Shown one piece after another: positions 1 through 5,881 of a stretch of 5,884 nucleotides of DNA. How positions within the stretch are numbered: the stretch's first letter is position 1; each line of letters begins with the position of its first letter. The notes under the pieces were generated by a model. That model ran no database searches and was not told where the DNA came from. It saw only the letters and a list, made by a program, of their open reading frames with translations. The stretch comes from Stigonema ocellatum SAG 48.90 = DSM 106950. Lineage in GTDB: Bacteria; Cyanobacteriota; Cyanobacteriia; Cyanobacteriales; Nostocaceae. Location of the stretch: the NCBI GenBank assembly GCA_016903675.1, contig JADQBA010000289.1:1-5884 (forward strand), given 5' to 3'. A program made the translations under genes and the position numbers.

Positions 1-137
1 GGCTAAAGTGTGATGACCTTGACTATACCCTTGCTGCGCCCATAGGCTGTCATCCTTCGCGCTGGTGGAATTCCTCATTTGGTTCAAAAATGACTAACTA
101 TTTCTTCAATCGGCTCCTCACTTGTGGTATTTAGGGT
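1..137. repeat. Terminal direct repeat, left copy
   Basis: Identical base for base to 5748-5884; I compared the two copies along their whole length. The repeat is cut by both window ends, so its true extent is at most known from inside: the left copy continues into different sequence only because the right copy stops. An exact odd-length overlap like this is what a k-mer assembler leaves when it closes a circle, implying a 5747-bp unit. A genuine tandem duplication or a repeat-induced graph loop would look the same. Confidence 0.97.
3..134 (+). pseudogene. GUN4-domain C-terminus (continuation of the 5567-5881 remnant)
   Basis: This is the last 43 codons and TAG stop of the GUN4-like reading frame described at 5567-5881, seen again because the window ends overlap. 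The frame enters from before base 1. It carries the family's characteristic tail: the DLDYTLAAP segment, the paired tryptophans and the RLLTC ending. If the sequence is circular, this and the right-hand copy are the same bases and should be counted once. If it is a tandem duplication, this copy has a different upstream neighbour. A terminator follows at 215-240. Confidence 0.75.
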
Positions 138-214
138 CGATCAATGCTAGTAGCCCTTAATCGTTGATAACCGGATAGAGGCGTTGAAGTTTTACCCGTG
201 TGTCTGCGGTGGTG

Positions 215-240
215 AAGTGCCATGTTAAGTGGCACTTTTT
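215..240 (+). terminator. Intrinsic terminator after the GUN4 remnant
   Basis: A perfect 8-bp stem (AAGTGCCA at 215-222 with TGGCACTT at 230-237) closes a 7-base loop and runs directly into five T residues (236-240). This is a standard rho-independent terminator on the plus strand, 80 bases after the GUN4 stop codon, and probably the original terminator of that gene. Confidence 0.75.
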
Positions 241-262
241 CTCAAGGATCTCGGTGCAATCC

Positions 263-343
263 CTAGTTGTCAATACATTCTTGCATTTCCATCTGCTTTC
301 CGCATTCCACTATTACGGGAATATCGTCAATCCGCTCAGAATT
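263..343 (-). pseudogene. Transposase N-terminal fragment (probable IS1634/IS4-type)
   Basis: The minus-strand frame from 343 down to the TAG at 263-265 encodes 26 residues, NSERIDDIPVIVECGKQMEM followed by QECIDN. The pattern RIDDIPVIVE...KQME...CID resembles, from memory, the extreme N-terminus of transposases of the IS1634/IS4 type, which start with a short ID-D-IP-x-V-x-E segment before the HGN motif. No start codon remains: the frame runs back into the heptamer array at 345-372, and a stop ends it just where the family would continue. It is therefore a scrap of about 25 codons broken at both ends. The short length keeps the family assignment tentative; a chance frame is possible. Confidence 0.35.
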
Positions 344-474
344 TTTTTGACTTTTGAGTTTTGAGTTTTGACGAACCGCAGGGCGGTACTTGCTTCTTCT
401 GAAGAATGACAGTATTCACATAGAAATTTAGCTCTCTGTCTCACAAATTTTTTGGTTGATTCATTGACTGTCAT
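313..474 (-). pseudogene. Truncated HNH endonuclease, N-terminal fragment
   Basis: A 53-codon frame starts at ATG 474-472 and ends at TAA 315-313. Residues 1-33 read like the beginning of a cyanobacterial HNH endonuclease: VRQRAKFLCEYCHSSEEAST, with the first zinc-knuckle pair C19-x-x-C22 in the CEYC motif. Intact relatives continue into an I-D-H-I/L motif, a second cysteine pair and a final histidine; all of these are missing. The match stops at about residue 33 (near base 375), exactly where the heptamer array begins, and the last 20 residues are translated repeat and unrelated sequence. No clear Shine-Dalgarno sequence precedes the ATG. The catalytic half is absent, so the product cannot be an active nuclease. 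The family call rests on the CEYC context, which is distinctive. Confidence 0.65.
345..372. repeat. Heptamer tandem array, four units
   Basis: Four consecutive 7-base units, TTTTGAC-TTTTGAG-TTTTGAG-TTTTGAC, with the outer pair identical and the inner pair identical. Short tandem heptamers (STRR) are typical of filamentous heterocystous cyanobacteria. This one lies exactly at the junction of the HNH fragment and the transposase fragment. Confidence 0.85.
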
Positions 475-484
475 GACAAGATCA

Positions 485-492
485 GCGATCGC
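485..492. repeat. HIP1 octamer palindrome
   Basis: GCGATCGC, the highly iterated palindrome of many cyanobacterial genomes. A second copy is at 4462-4469 inside the helicase gene. Two copies in 5.7 kb support a cyanobacterial origin, although typical genomes with HIP1 carry it more densely. Confidence 0.8.
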
Positions 493-557
493 ACTAGCAG
501 GGGGAAGACACTGTTAGTTCTCCTTGAGGCTACAACGATTGCTGAGGCACTGCGTTA

Positions 558-563
558 TATAAT
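558..563 (+). promoter_or_regulatory. Candidate -10 box for the toxin-antitoxin operon
   Basis: A perfect TATAAT lies 33 bases before the ATG at 597. I see no good -35 hexamer at 16-18 bases spacing; the nearest TTG-containing hexamer (539-544) is too close. The position would give a leader of roughly 25 bases. Confidence 0.35.
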
Positions 564-596
564 TGAGACAAGGTTTACAATTATGATTCTAAATTT

Positions 597-968
597 ATGA
601 AGTTAATTAAACTTACGGAAAATAGAATTATCGATATGTCTCGGTTTGTTGCTTTAGTCCCTAGCAACAACAATGACAATTACCTACTTTTTCTTGAAGG
701 TAGCTCCGAAGGGATCTTCATTCATGAGAATGACCTGGATATTTTAACCAAATATTTAGGAGATGAAAAACAAGTATTTGCTACACCTCAAAGTGAGTAT
801 ACGCTTTTCAATTTAGCAAAACCACAAGCGGTAGAAATACTAAAAGCCAGAATCTCTAGACATGAATCAATGAGCGATACTGAAGCTGCACAAAAAGCCG
901 AAGCCTGGGAAAGATTTAAACAAAATATCGATGCTGAACGACCCGATGGATGTAAACTATATTCTTAA
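597..968 (+). CDS. Antitoxin-like protein of a VapBC-type pair
   Basis: A complete 123-residue acidic soluble protein with no signal peptide or membrane segment. The last 45 residues are highly charged and helical in character and end in ERFKQNIDAERPDGCKLYS; this tail (W/F-x2-x-x-DAERP...KL-Y/F) is of the kind cyanobacterial antitoxins use to bind PIN toxins. Residues 1-75 form a separate part rich in beta-type residues, which I do not recognise as a known DNA-binding fold. The toxin gene begins 3 bases after the stop, the tight spacing expected of such an operon. No Shine-Dalgarno sequence precedes ATG 597; an inner ATG at codon 14 is no better placed. The partner toxin is truncated, so this is probably an orphan antitoxin that may still autoregulate. 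Role is inferred mainly from its tail and neighbour. Confidence 0.65.
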   Translation: MKLIKLTENRIIDMSRFVALVPSNNNDNYLLFLEGSSEGIFIHENDLDILTKYLGDEKQVFATPQSEYTLFNLAKPQAVEILKARISRHESMSDTEAAQKAEAWERFKQNIDAERPDGCKLYS

Positions 969-971
969 TCT

Positions 972-1148
972 ATGGCAATTGTGTGGTTAGATTCGGGGAT
1001 TATCGGTTTAATAGCTAATCCTCATAAACAACGAGAGGCGGAAGCTTGTGAACGTTGGTTGTTGGGTTTAGCCGCGAAAGGGGTTTATATTGTCTCTTCC
1101 TCATTATGTGATTATGAAGTGAGGCGAAATTTAATATTGGAGTGTTAA
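972..1148 (+). pseudogene. Truncated PIN-domain toxin (VapC-like)
   Basis: ATG 972-974 follows the antitoxin stop by 3 bases. The 58-codon frame begins MAIVWLDSGIIGLIANP and contains DYEVRRNL near its end: the PIN signature of a first acidic residue (D7) and a second conserved glutamate (E49). PIN toxins are Mg-dependent RNases, usually about 130-150 residues long. Here the frame meets TAA at 1146-1148, just after the second acidic residue, so the later catalytic aspartates and the second half of the fold are missing. I looked for the rest of the domain in all three plus frames downstream and did not find it, which points to a deletion or replacement from about base 1142 and not a simple frameshift. 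The product should be inactive. Confidence 0.75.
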
Positions 1149-1384
1149 CGAAGCCAGTGTAGTTAAAAACTATAAATTATCTCGTAGTGGCAGTACGGCA
1201 CTTTTGAGGAGTTTCGTGGAACACAACCCTCAAAGTATTAATCTCTCGTGGTTTTGAGCAGCGTCACGGGCAAGATCAACAATTAGGTTAAAAACACTTT
1301 ACTAGTCCATTTGGAGCGAATGCGATTATAAAGGCAAATCCTGTGACATTTTCATTTTGATGTATTGTATCGCCAATTCATTTT

Positions 1385-1422
1385 AAGCCCCTTAAATCGC
1401 TTTCTGGAGGGACTTTTTTTTT
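1385..1422 (+). terminator. Possible weak intrinsic terminator
   Basis: AAGCCC (1385-1390) can pair with GGGaCTT (1409-1415) with one bulged A and a long loop, followed by a T run that reaches 1422. The nine-T tract is clear but the stem is poor, so this is a tentative terminator for plus-strand transcripts from the toxin-antitoxin operon. Confidence 0.25.
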
Positions 1423-1434
1423 AATGGTCACACG

Positions 1435-1448
1435 CACGTAGCACGTAG
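1435..1448. repeat. Heptamer repeat, two units
   Basis: CACGTAG occurs twice in succession, followed by a partial CA. It is short, but it has the same 7-base period as the other two arrays and lies about 35 bases from the truncated end of the ISAs1-like transposase. Confidence 0.45.
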
Positions 1449-1480
1449 CAACCCTTAAGAGCACATACAAAATTTTTTAA

Positions 1481-1663
1481 CTACAGGCGATTGTCAGATT
1501 GTTTATGCCGTTTGACGAAATCTCCCAACCAACCAGTACCAAGACAACCACTCATTGTTCCCATAATTACTAGCAACAACACAAACCACAATGGATGTCT
1601 TTGTCCCTTTTTGGTGCGAAAATCCCTAACTTTTTTGAGTTCTTCAATCAAGCCTGCTGTCAT
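1481..1663 (-). pseudogene. Truncated ISAs1-family transposase, N-terminus
   Basis: Sixty codons from ATG 1663-1661 to a TAG at 1483-1481. The sequence matches the start of ISAs1-family transposases (the DDE_Tnp_1-associated N-terminal domain): an LIEELKKVRDFR segment, then KGQRHPLWFVLLLVIMGTMS, then a GLxDFVKRH-type segment. The hydrophobic LLLVIMGTMSG run is the family hallmark. Complete members have about 370 residues with a DDE catalytic domain, so about five sixths of the protein and all catalytic residues are missing. The match ends near residue 55 (about base 1498), and the final few residues look like non-homologous flank. It cannot transpose by itself. Confidence 0.85.
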
Positions 1664-1705
1664 AAATACCCCCGGACAAGAAAGTCGAAAGTTTGATTGG
1701 CGCTT

Positions 1706-1726
1706 GGGTGCGGCGTAGCCGCACCC
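1706..1726. repeat. Perfect GC-rich palindrome in the IS leader
   Basis: GGGTGCGGC (1706-1714) pairs with GCCGCACCC (1718-1726) around a 3-base GTA loop: nine G-C-rich pairs without mismatch in otherwise AT-rich DNA. It lies 43 bases upstream of the transposase ATG. It could be a leader hairpin that limits read-through expression, or a cyanobacterial dispersed palindromic repeat that inserted here. Confidence 0.8.
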
Positions 1727-1804
1727 TCGATCCGCGTTTGTTACCTCAATATTGATTGAACCATTTTTCTTCCAAGAATGAAACAGCCCTGCTTCCCCAT
1801 CCCC

Positions 1805-1845
1805 CTCAGTACAAGAACTATTATCATTCTCGTACTGAGTTTTTT
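1805..1845 (+). terminator. Intrinsic terminator facing the helicase 3' end
   Basis: CTCAGTAC (1805-1812) pairs perfectly with GTACTGAG (1832-1839). After one mismatch, AGAA (1814-1817) pairs with TTCT (1827-1830), leaving a 9-base loop. Six T residues (1840-1845) follow at once and abut the helicase stop codon at 1846-1848. The T tract is on the plus strand, so the site stops transcripts coming from the left. In the helicase direction the same hairpin is followed by G-rich sequence, so it can serve there only as a 3'-protecting stem. Confidence 0.65.
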
Positions 1846-4800
1846 CTATATTTTATTTTCTGCAAGTCCCTTATGTGGCTGTTCTCCTTGATTCCAAAGT
1901 GTTTCCCAGTTGTAATTCACACTCGTTACAGCAAAATCTGGTGCTTGATTAAAGGGTTTAACTATATAACGGATACCGCAGTTTTCCTTAGACCAATTTC
2001 CAGATTGAGGCACCTCTACTAATGCCAAGATAAAAGCGTCTGGCTTGTTCAGCGCTGTGAAAATTTCGTTTTTCGTGATAGTCACTGTGTCAGCACCTGA
2101 AATACGTCCCTTGACCTCAATAAACCTTAGCTGACCTGTGCTTAAAATACGCGATTCAATATCGTAGCCACACTTGTCCGCACTCACGTCTTGCGGCTCA
2201 AATCCTAATGCCTTTTCAGATGCCATCACTGCTTCCATAGCCAGTTTTTCGATTCGCTGCTTTTCAGTAGCGAAAGTACTGGGAATAACTGGGTTATTAC
2301 CTTTCAAACGCCGAATCAGACCACCTGGTAGAATCAATGCACCACCAACAACCAGCGGTGGCTGCGGTAATAATTGACGCTCCTTTTCTAACTCTTCTAG
2401 ACGTTTTTGCCGACGTGCCTTAATTTCCTCTGCCTTCCGATGAGCTTTATCATAGCTGAGTCTGGCATTTTGTTTTCCGACTCGTTCCTTTTGTTGCCAT
2501 TTTTCTGCTTGAGACTCCCAGTAGTTGATTTCTTTAGTCAGCCGTTCTTCTACAGCCTTTATTGTCTTAGTGATCCGCTCTGTCCGGCGCTGCTGAACTT
2601 CCTGATAATGTTGGGGAACTAAATGCCTGATGGCATACTCCTGCGCTTGTTCGTCAATCCCCCTCTGTAGCATTGCGGATTGCTCGACGAATATCTGGGC
2701 TATTAACGGTTGTTCTGATTCATCTAATGGTCGGTAATCGAGATAGGGAGCGTAACCAGCATTGTGGACTTGCCCTTCTGAGTCAATCTCTACATACTGC
2801 ATCTGCTTGGACACATCACGGTAATGGCCAGCTTTGTTAGTACGTGCATCTTGAATTGCGTGTTCCAAGTAAATTAGAATACGGGCTTGCTCACCAAGAT
2901 CGTTCTCATTGACAAGAATGCTTCCTTGTTTTAGCAAGGTGCGGTGGCGTTCCAACAACAAGTCACGTATGGTATCTAACAGCGGATGACCCGGACAGAT
3001 GAACTCGGCAGGAGGTTTGTTCCGTAGGTGGATCAGCTCTTTCTTAAAACAAATGTCGCTGTAGGTTTTAGATAATCTATTGCGGATATCAACTGGAGTG
3101 AAAGTGACTTCGTAACGTCCCGATTCTTTTTCTTTGATTCTGCCGCCCAATTGCCCAAAGGTTTGTAAGAAGAATTCAGTGATAAAGTATGGTTGTAGTT
3201 TACGGGTTTCAATCCGCTCTATGTCCTCACGAATTTGACGTATTTTGGAAAGATCCATATAGTCATAGTTTAGTGACCGCTCATCTAATAATTTCCGCAG
3301 GCGCTCTATTTCAAGACCAGCCTCAGCTTGGGATAATCGCTCTTGCACATCTTGTCGATTCCCATAGCGGATCGCATCAATTAACAGTTGCCGTAGTTCC
3401 TCACCATTGATCGCCTCTCCTAAGACATCAAATACCTTACCTCCCAGAGCTTCTCGTGCAGCTTCTAATTTTTTCAGCAGCGTTTTGTAAACCTCTCCCT
3501 CTCGTGTATCCTCAGCTACTAAGTTCCAGAGATGACAAACTTCTGTTTGTCCAAGTCGGTGAATGCGACCAAAGCGCTGTTCTAGCCGATTGGGATTCCA
3601 AGGCAAATCATAGTTAACCATCAAATGGCATGATTCCTGAAGGTTAATACCCTCACTAGCAGCATCGGTAGCCACTAAAACTAGCACATTAGGGTCTTGA
3701 TTAAACGCTGCTTGTGTTCGCTGGCGCTCCTCTAGTTGCATACTACCGTGAATTGTCACTACGGCTTGACAACTTATCAATTTCCTCAACCGCTCTACCA
3801 GATAATCTAGAGTATCACGGTGTTCTGTAAAGATAATGAGTTTGCGTCGATTTCCTTGAGCATCAAACATCTCTGGGTCGTGTTCAAATAGCCGTGAGAG
3901 TTCTTCCCATTTACAGTCTGTTAAACCTGAGTTAACCTGTTGCGCTAGGATTTCCAACTGCCGCAGACGCTCAATTTCTGCCTGTAGTTCTACAATAGTT
4001 TGCGCTGTAGTAGCTTGATCTACAAACTTATTTTCCAACTCTTCTAGCTCTTTACTTGTTAACTCCTCTATATCATCCCGATCAGTGTCAAGCGTTACCT
4101 CATTCTCAATTTGCTTGTCACACAATTTTTCTTCTAACCGTTGGAGCCGCCGTTGCAAAGACTGGTAAATTGCTTTTGGGGAAGATGCCAACCTTCGCTG
4201 CAAAATTGTGAGGGCAAAACCTATAGTCCTTCTGCGTCCAGACTCCAGTGCCTCTGCACGGTTGAATTCTTCCCGCACATACTCTGTAACTTGTTGATAA
4301 AGACGGTTTTCTAAGATTGAAAGAGTATAGTTAGGAGAGTAGGCTTTGCGTTCTGGAAGTAGCTTTGTACCGTCTAAGTTTACCAAGTCTTCTTTGACCG
4401 CCCGCCGCATCATATCGGAAACATCGGTAGGATGAACGCCATTGCGAAACTTTCCTTCAAAGCGATCGCGGTCGATTAAAGACATGAACAACTGAAAATC
4501 TGCTTCTTTGCCATTATGAGGTGTGGCAGTCATCAGTAAAAAATGTCGAGTATGATCAGACAACAGCTTTCCAAGGTTATAGCGTTGATTTGGCTTCACT
4601 TCACCCCCAGAGAATGAGGCAGACATTTTGTGAGCTTCATCACAGATGATTAAGTCCCAATCAATTTGCTTTAAATCTTCTTGGAGTTTTTTGTCCTGGG
4701 GTGATTTGTACCTTTTTAACTTGTCCACCCTAGCGATCAGTAAGGGCATTTTGTTAAAAACATTGCCAGTATTAGCTGCATTCATATGACCGTTTGTCAG

Positions 4801-5343
4801 AACTTCAAAATCTAGCTCGAATTTTTCCCTCAATTCTTGTTGCCACTGATCTACTAAATTACCTGGGACGACAATTAGGCAGCGTTGCAAATCGCCTCGG
4901 ATCATTAATTCTTTAATAAGCAATCCTGCCATGATAGTTTTGCCTGCGCCTGGGTCATCAGCCAGCAAAAAGCGTAAGGGCTGGCGGGGCAGCATTTCTG
5001 CGTAGACTGCTGTAATCTGGTGAGGGTAAGGCTCGACCCGTGAAGTGTGAATGGCAAGAAATGGATCGAATAGATGAGCTAAACGAATACGGTAGGCTTC
5101 TGACACTAGACGAAATAAAGCACCATCTGCATCGAATCTCCAAAGAGACTTTGGGTGAACAATTTCCAGACTTGGCTCATCCCAACCATACAGCACGCGA
5201 CTTCCTGTGTTGCCAATGTCATCTTTATAAATAACGCTTACAGCTTCTGAGCCATACGTTTCGACATCTACTAATGTGACAATACTGTTTGGCAGGATAC
5301 CCTTAACTTTAACACCGCGCTTCAAATCCTCAAGTTGAGCCAT
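1846..5343 (-). CDS. SNF2-type helicase with C-terminal DUF3883 (NOV_C) nuclease-like domain
   Basis: Intact, 1165 residues, cytoplasmic. Residues 1-65 form a small N-terminal module. The first RecA-like domain covers about 104-290: Walker A DDPGAGKT (129-136), Ia VVPGNLVDQW (158-167), DEAH (235-238) and TATP (272-275). A charged coiled-coil insert spans about 391-465. The second RecA-like domain covers about 498-615: LIIFTEHRDT, VATDAASEGINLQ (557-569) and QRFGRIHRLGQ (589-599). A second coiled coil lies at about 905-992, then a proline/glycine linker (VVGGALILPGG) and DUF3883 at about 1028-1150. The last has D1061 and E1076-V-K1078, the spacing of a PD-(D/E)XK site. All ATPase motifs look functional and the length suits the family. 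Relatives often neighbour DUF1156 methylase and DUF499 genes or DISARM-like loci; none is present here. I infer a role in anti-phage or anti-plasmid defence. The start is supported by AGGAAAG ten bases upstream. Confidence 0.92.
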   Translation of the reverse strand: MAQLEDLKRGVKVKGILPNSIVTLVDVETYGSEAVSVIYKDDIGNTGSRVLYGWDEPSLEIVHPKSLWRFDADGALFRLVSEAYRIRLAHLFDPFLAIHTSRVEPYPHQITAVYAEMLPRQPLRFLLADDPGAGKTIMAGLLIKELMIRGDLQRCLIVVPGNLVDQWQQELREKFELDFEVLTNGHMNAANTGNVFNKMPLLIARVDKLKRYKSPQDKKLQEDLKQIDWDLIICDEAHKMSASFSGGEVKPNQRYNLGKLLSDHTRHFLLMTATPHNGKEADFQLFMSLIDRDRFEGKFRNGVHPTDVSDMMRRAVKEDLVNLDGTKLLPERKAYSPNYTLSILENRLYQQVTEYVREEFNRAEALESGRRRTIGFALTILQRRLASSPKAIYQSLQRRLQRLEEKLCDKQIENEVTLDTDRDDIEELTSKELEELENKFVDQATTAQTIVELQAEIERLRQLEILAQQVNSGLTDCKWEELSRLFEHDPEMFDAQGNRRKLIIFTEHRDTLDYLVERLRKLISCQAVVTIHGSMQLEERQRTQAAFNQDPNVLVLVATDAASEGINLQESCHLMVNYDLPWNPNRLEQRFGRIHRLGQTEVCHLWNLVAEDTREGEVYKTLLKKLEAAREALGGKVFDVLGEAINGEELRQLLIDAIRYGNRQDVQERLSQAEAGLEIERLRKLLDERSLNYDYMDLSKIRQIREDIERIETRKLQPYFITEFFLQTFGQLGGRIKEKESGRYEVTFTPVDIRNRLSKTYSDICFKKELIHLRNKPPAEFICPGHPLLDTIRDLLLERHRTLLKQGSILVNENDLGEQARILIYLEHAIQDARTNKAGHYRDVSKQMQYVEIDSEGQVHNAGYAPYLDYRPLDESEQPLIAQIFVEQSAMLQRGIDEQAQEYAIRHLVPQHYQEVQQRRTERITKTIKAVEERLTKEINYWESQAEKWQQKERVGKQNARLSYDKAHRKAEEIKARRQKRLEELEKERQLLPQPPLVVGGALILPGGLIRRLKGNNPVIPSTFATEKQRIEKLAMEAVMASEKALGFEPQDVSADKCGYDIESRILSTGQLRFIEVKGRISGADTVTITKNEIFTALNKPDAFILALVEVPQSGNWSKENCGIRYIVKPFNQAPDFAVTSVNYNWETLWNQGEQPHKGLAENKI
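4462..4469. repeat. HIP1 octamer palindrome inside the helicase gene
   Basis: A second GCGATCGC, inside the helicase coding sequence. Its presence within the gene suggests that the gene has resided in, or been adapted to, a HIP1-bearing cyanobacterial genome. Confidence 0.8.
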
Positions 5344-5353
5344 GATTGAGATG

Positions 5354-5360
5354 CTTTCCT
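5354..5360 (-). promoter_or_regulatory. Ribosome binding site of the helicase gene
   Basis: On the minus strand AGGAAAG lies ten bases before the ATG at 5343-5341. It is a reasonable Shine-Dalgarno match and supports the chosen start. The 110 bases further upstream are AT-rich, with no convincing -35/-10 pair that I would assign as the promoter. Confidence 0.5.
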
Positions 5361-5473
5361 ATCGGGTAAGATTGTTATTGTTAATTAAAGCTTTTTTAAG
5401 TAGTTGTTCACCTCGTTGCTAATACGTAAAAACATACACGTCGAATTCTTGATGTGCGGGCTTGACCAAGAAC

Positions 5474-5501
5474 GGGGTGTGGGGTGTGGGGTGTGGGGTG
5501 T
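5474..5501. repeat. Heptamer tandem array, four perfect units
   Basis: GGGGTGT is repeated four times without mismatch, followed by a degenerate AGGGT. It is the same class of cyanobacterial short tandem repeat as the array at 345-372, with an unrelated unit. It separates the helicase upstream region from the 5'-truncated GUN4 remnant. Confidence 0.9.
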
Positions 5502-5566
5502 AGGGTTCGATCTTTTTAAGCTACCACTTACTGGCATTTCGGTATGGCTGGGATCACAACATTTTT

Positions 5567-5881
5567 TGTGATGAACTTCGTGTTATAGACAGCCTCTGGA
5601 GAACCTATAGCAAGGGTCGTTTCGGCTTCAGCGTGCAGATGCAAATTTATCAAAGTGTCGGTGGTTCTCTTGAAACTACCATCGCTCAAGATACCAAATT
5701 TATTGAGCACTTCGGTGAACAGGTAGGCTGGCGCGTGGATAACAAATGGCTAAAGTGTGATGACCTTGACTATACCCTTGCTGCGCCCATAGGCTGTCAT
5801 CCTTCGCGCTGGTGGAATTCCTCATTTGGTTCAAAAATGACTAACTATTTCTTCAATCGGCTCCTCACTTGTGGTATTTAG
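5567..5881 (+). pseudogene. 5'-truncated GUN4-domain protein
   Basis: A frame open from 5504 (TAG at 5501-5503) to TAG 5879-5881. Recognisable GUN4 homology starts at about 5567 with DELRVIDSLWRTYSKGRFGF and continues through IYQSVGG, FGEQVGWRV, a WLKCDDLDYTL segment and the terminal LLTC. GUN4 domains bind porphyrins such as protoporphyrin IX and Mg-protoporphyrin; cyanobacteria have many paralogues fused to kinase, caspase-like or other signalling domains. About 100 residues of the domain's roughly 140 remain; the N-terminal helices and any fused partner are missing. No plausible start codon with a ribosome site exists: ATGs in this frame occur only inside the domain, and GTG 5633 would remove a quarter of what is left. 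The C-terminus overlaps the window-end repeat and is repeated at 3-134. Probably a dead remnant with its own terminator. Confidence 0.75.

Larger units (their letters stand above)
1149..1480. other. Intergenic stretch without a recognisable gene
   Basis: I read all six frames and found nothing I can name. One plus-strand frame (1135-1257) stays open for about 40 codons, but I do not recognise it and it has no credible start. Other contents are an imperfect hairpin near 1201-1235 (CTTTTGAGG facing CCTCAAAG), a possible weak terminator at 1385-1422 and a two-unit heptamer at 1435-1448. The region joins two breakpoints: the lost half of the PIN gene on the left and the lost body of the insertion sequence on the right. 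Confidence 0.6.
1481..1791 (-). mobile_element. Remnant of an ISAs1-like insertion sequence, 5' end
   Basis: The element reads leftward. Its likely outer end is at 1791, where the minus strand starts CAGGGCTGTTTCATTC (1791-1776); CAGGG-type ends fit this family, though I identify the end from memory. From there it runs through a 128-base leader, which contains a strong palindrome (1706-1726), into the transposase start at 1663. No matching inverted repeat occurs on the left, so the far end has been deleted. The outer boundary is inferred and could be off. Confidence 0.5.

Noticed and set aside
345..372. Possible CRISPR array
   Set aside because: Units are 7 bases long and have no spacers; this is a simple tandem repeat. 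The same applies to 5474-5501.
460..600. Plus-strand open frame of about 46 codons ending in TGA at 598-600, which overlaps the antitoxin ATG
   Set aside because: No ATG, GTG or TTG start in frame, no family recognised, and it overlaps the HNH fragment and a HIP1 site. A chance open frame of this size is not unlikely.
1135..1257. Plus-strand open frame of about 40 codons just after the PIN fragment
   Set aside because: I tested it as a frameshifted continuation of the PIN domain. It shows none of the expected later motifs and no start codon, so I leave it as unassigned.
1491..1718. Plus-strand 75-codon frame opposite the ISAs1 transposase fragment
   Set aside because: The minus strand has clear transposase homology here; the plus frame is its complement.
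4958..5234. Several 60-90 codon open frames on both strands inside the helicase gene
   Set aside because: They are shadows of the long helicase frame, whose motifs are complete; their translations resemble no protein family.
5344..5473. Possible gene remnant or promoter pair upstream of the helicase
   Set aside because: Minus-strand frames are short and not recognisable, and no -35/-10 pair with good spacing stands out.
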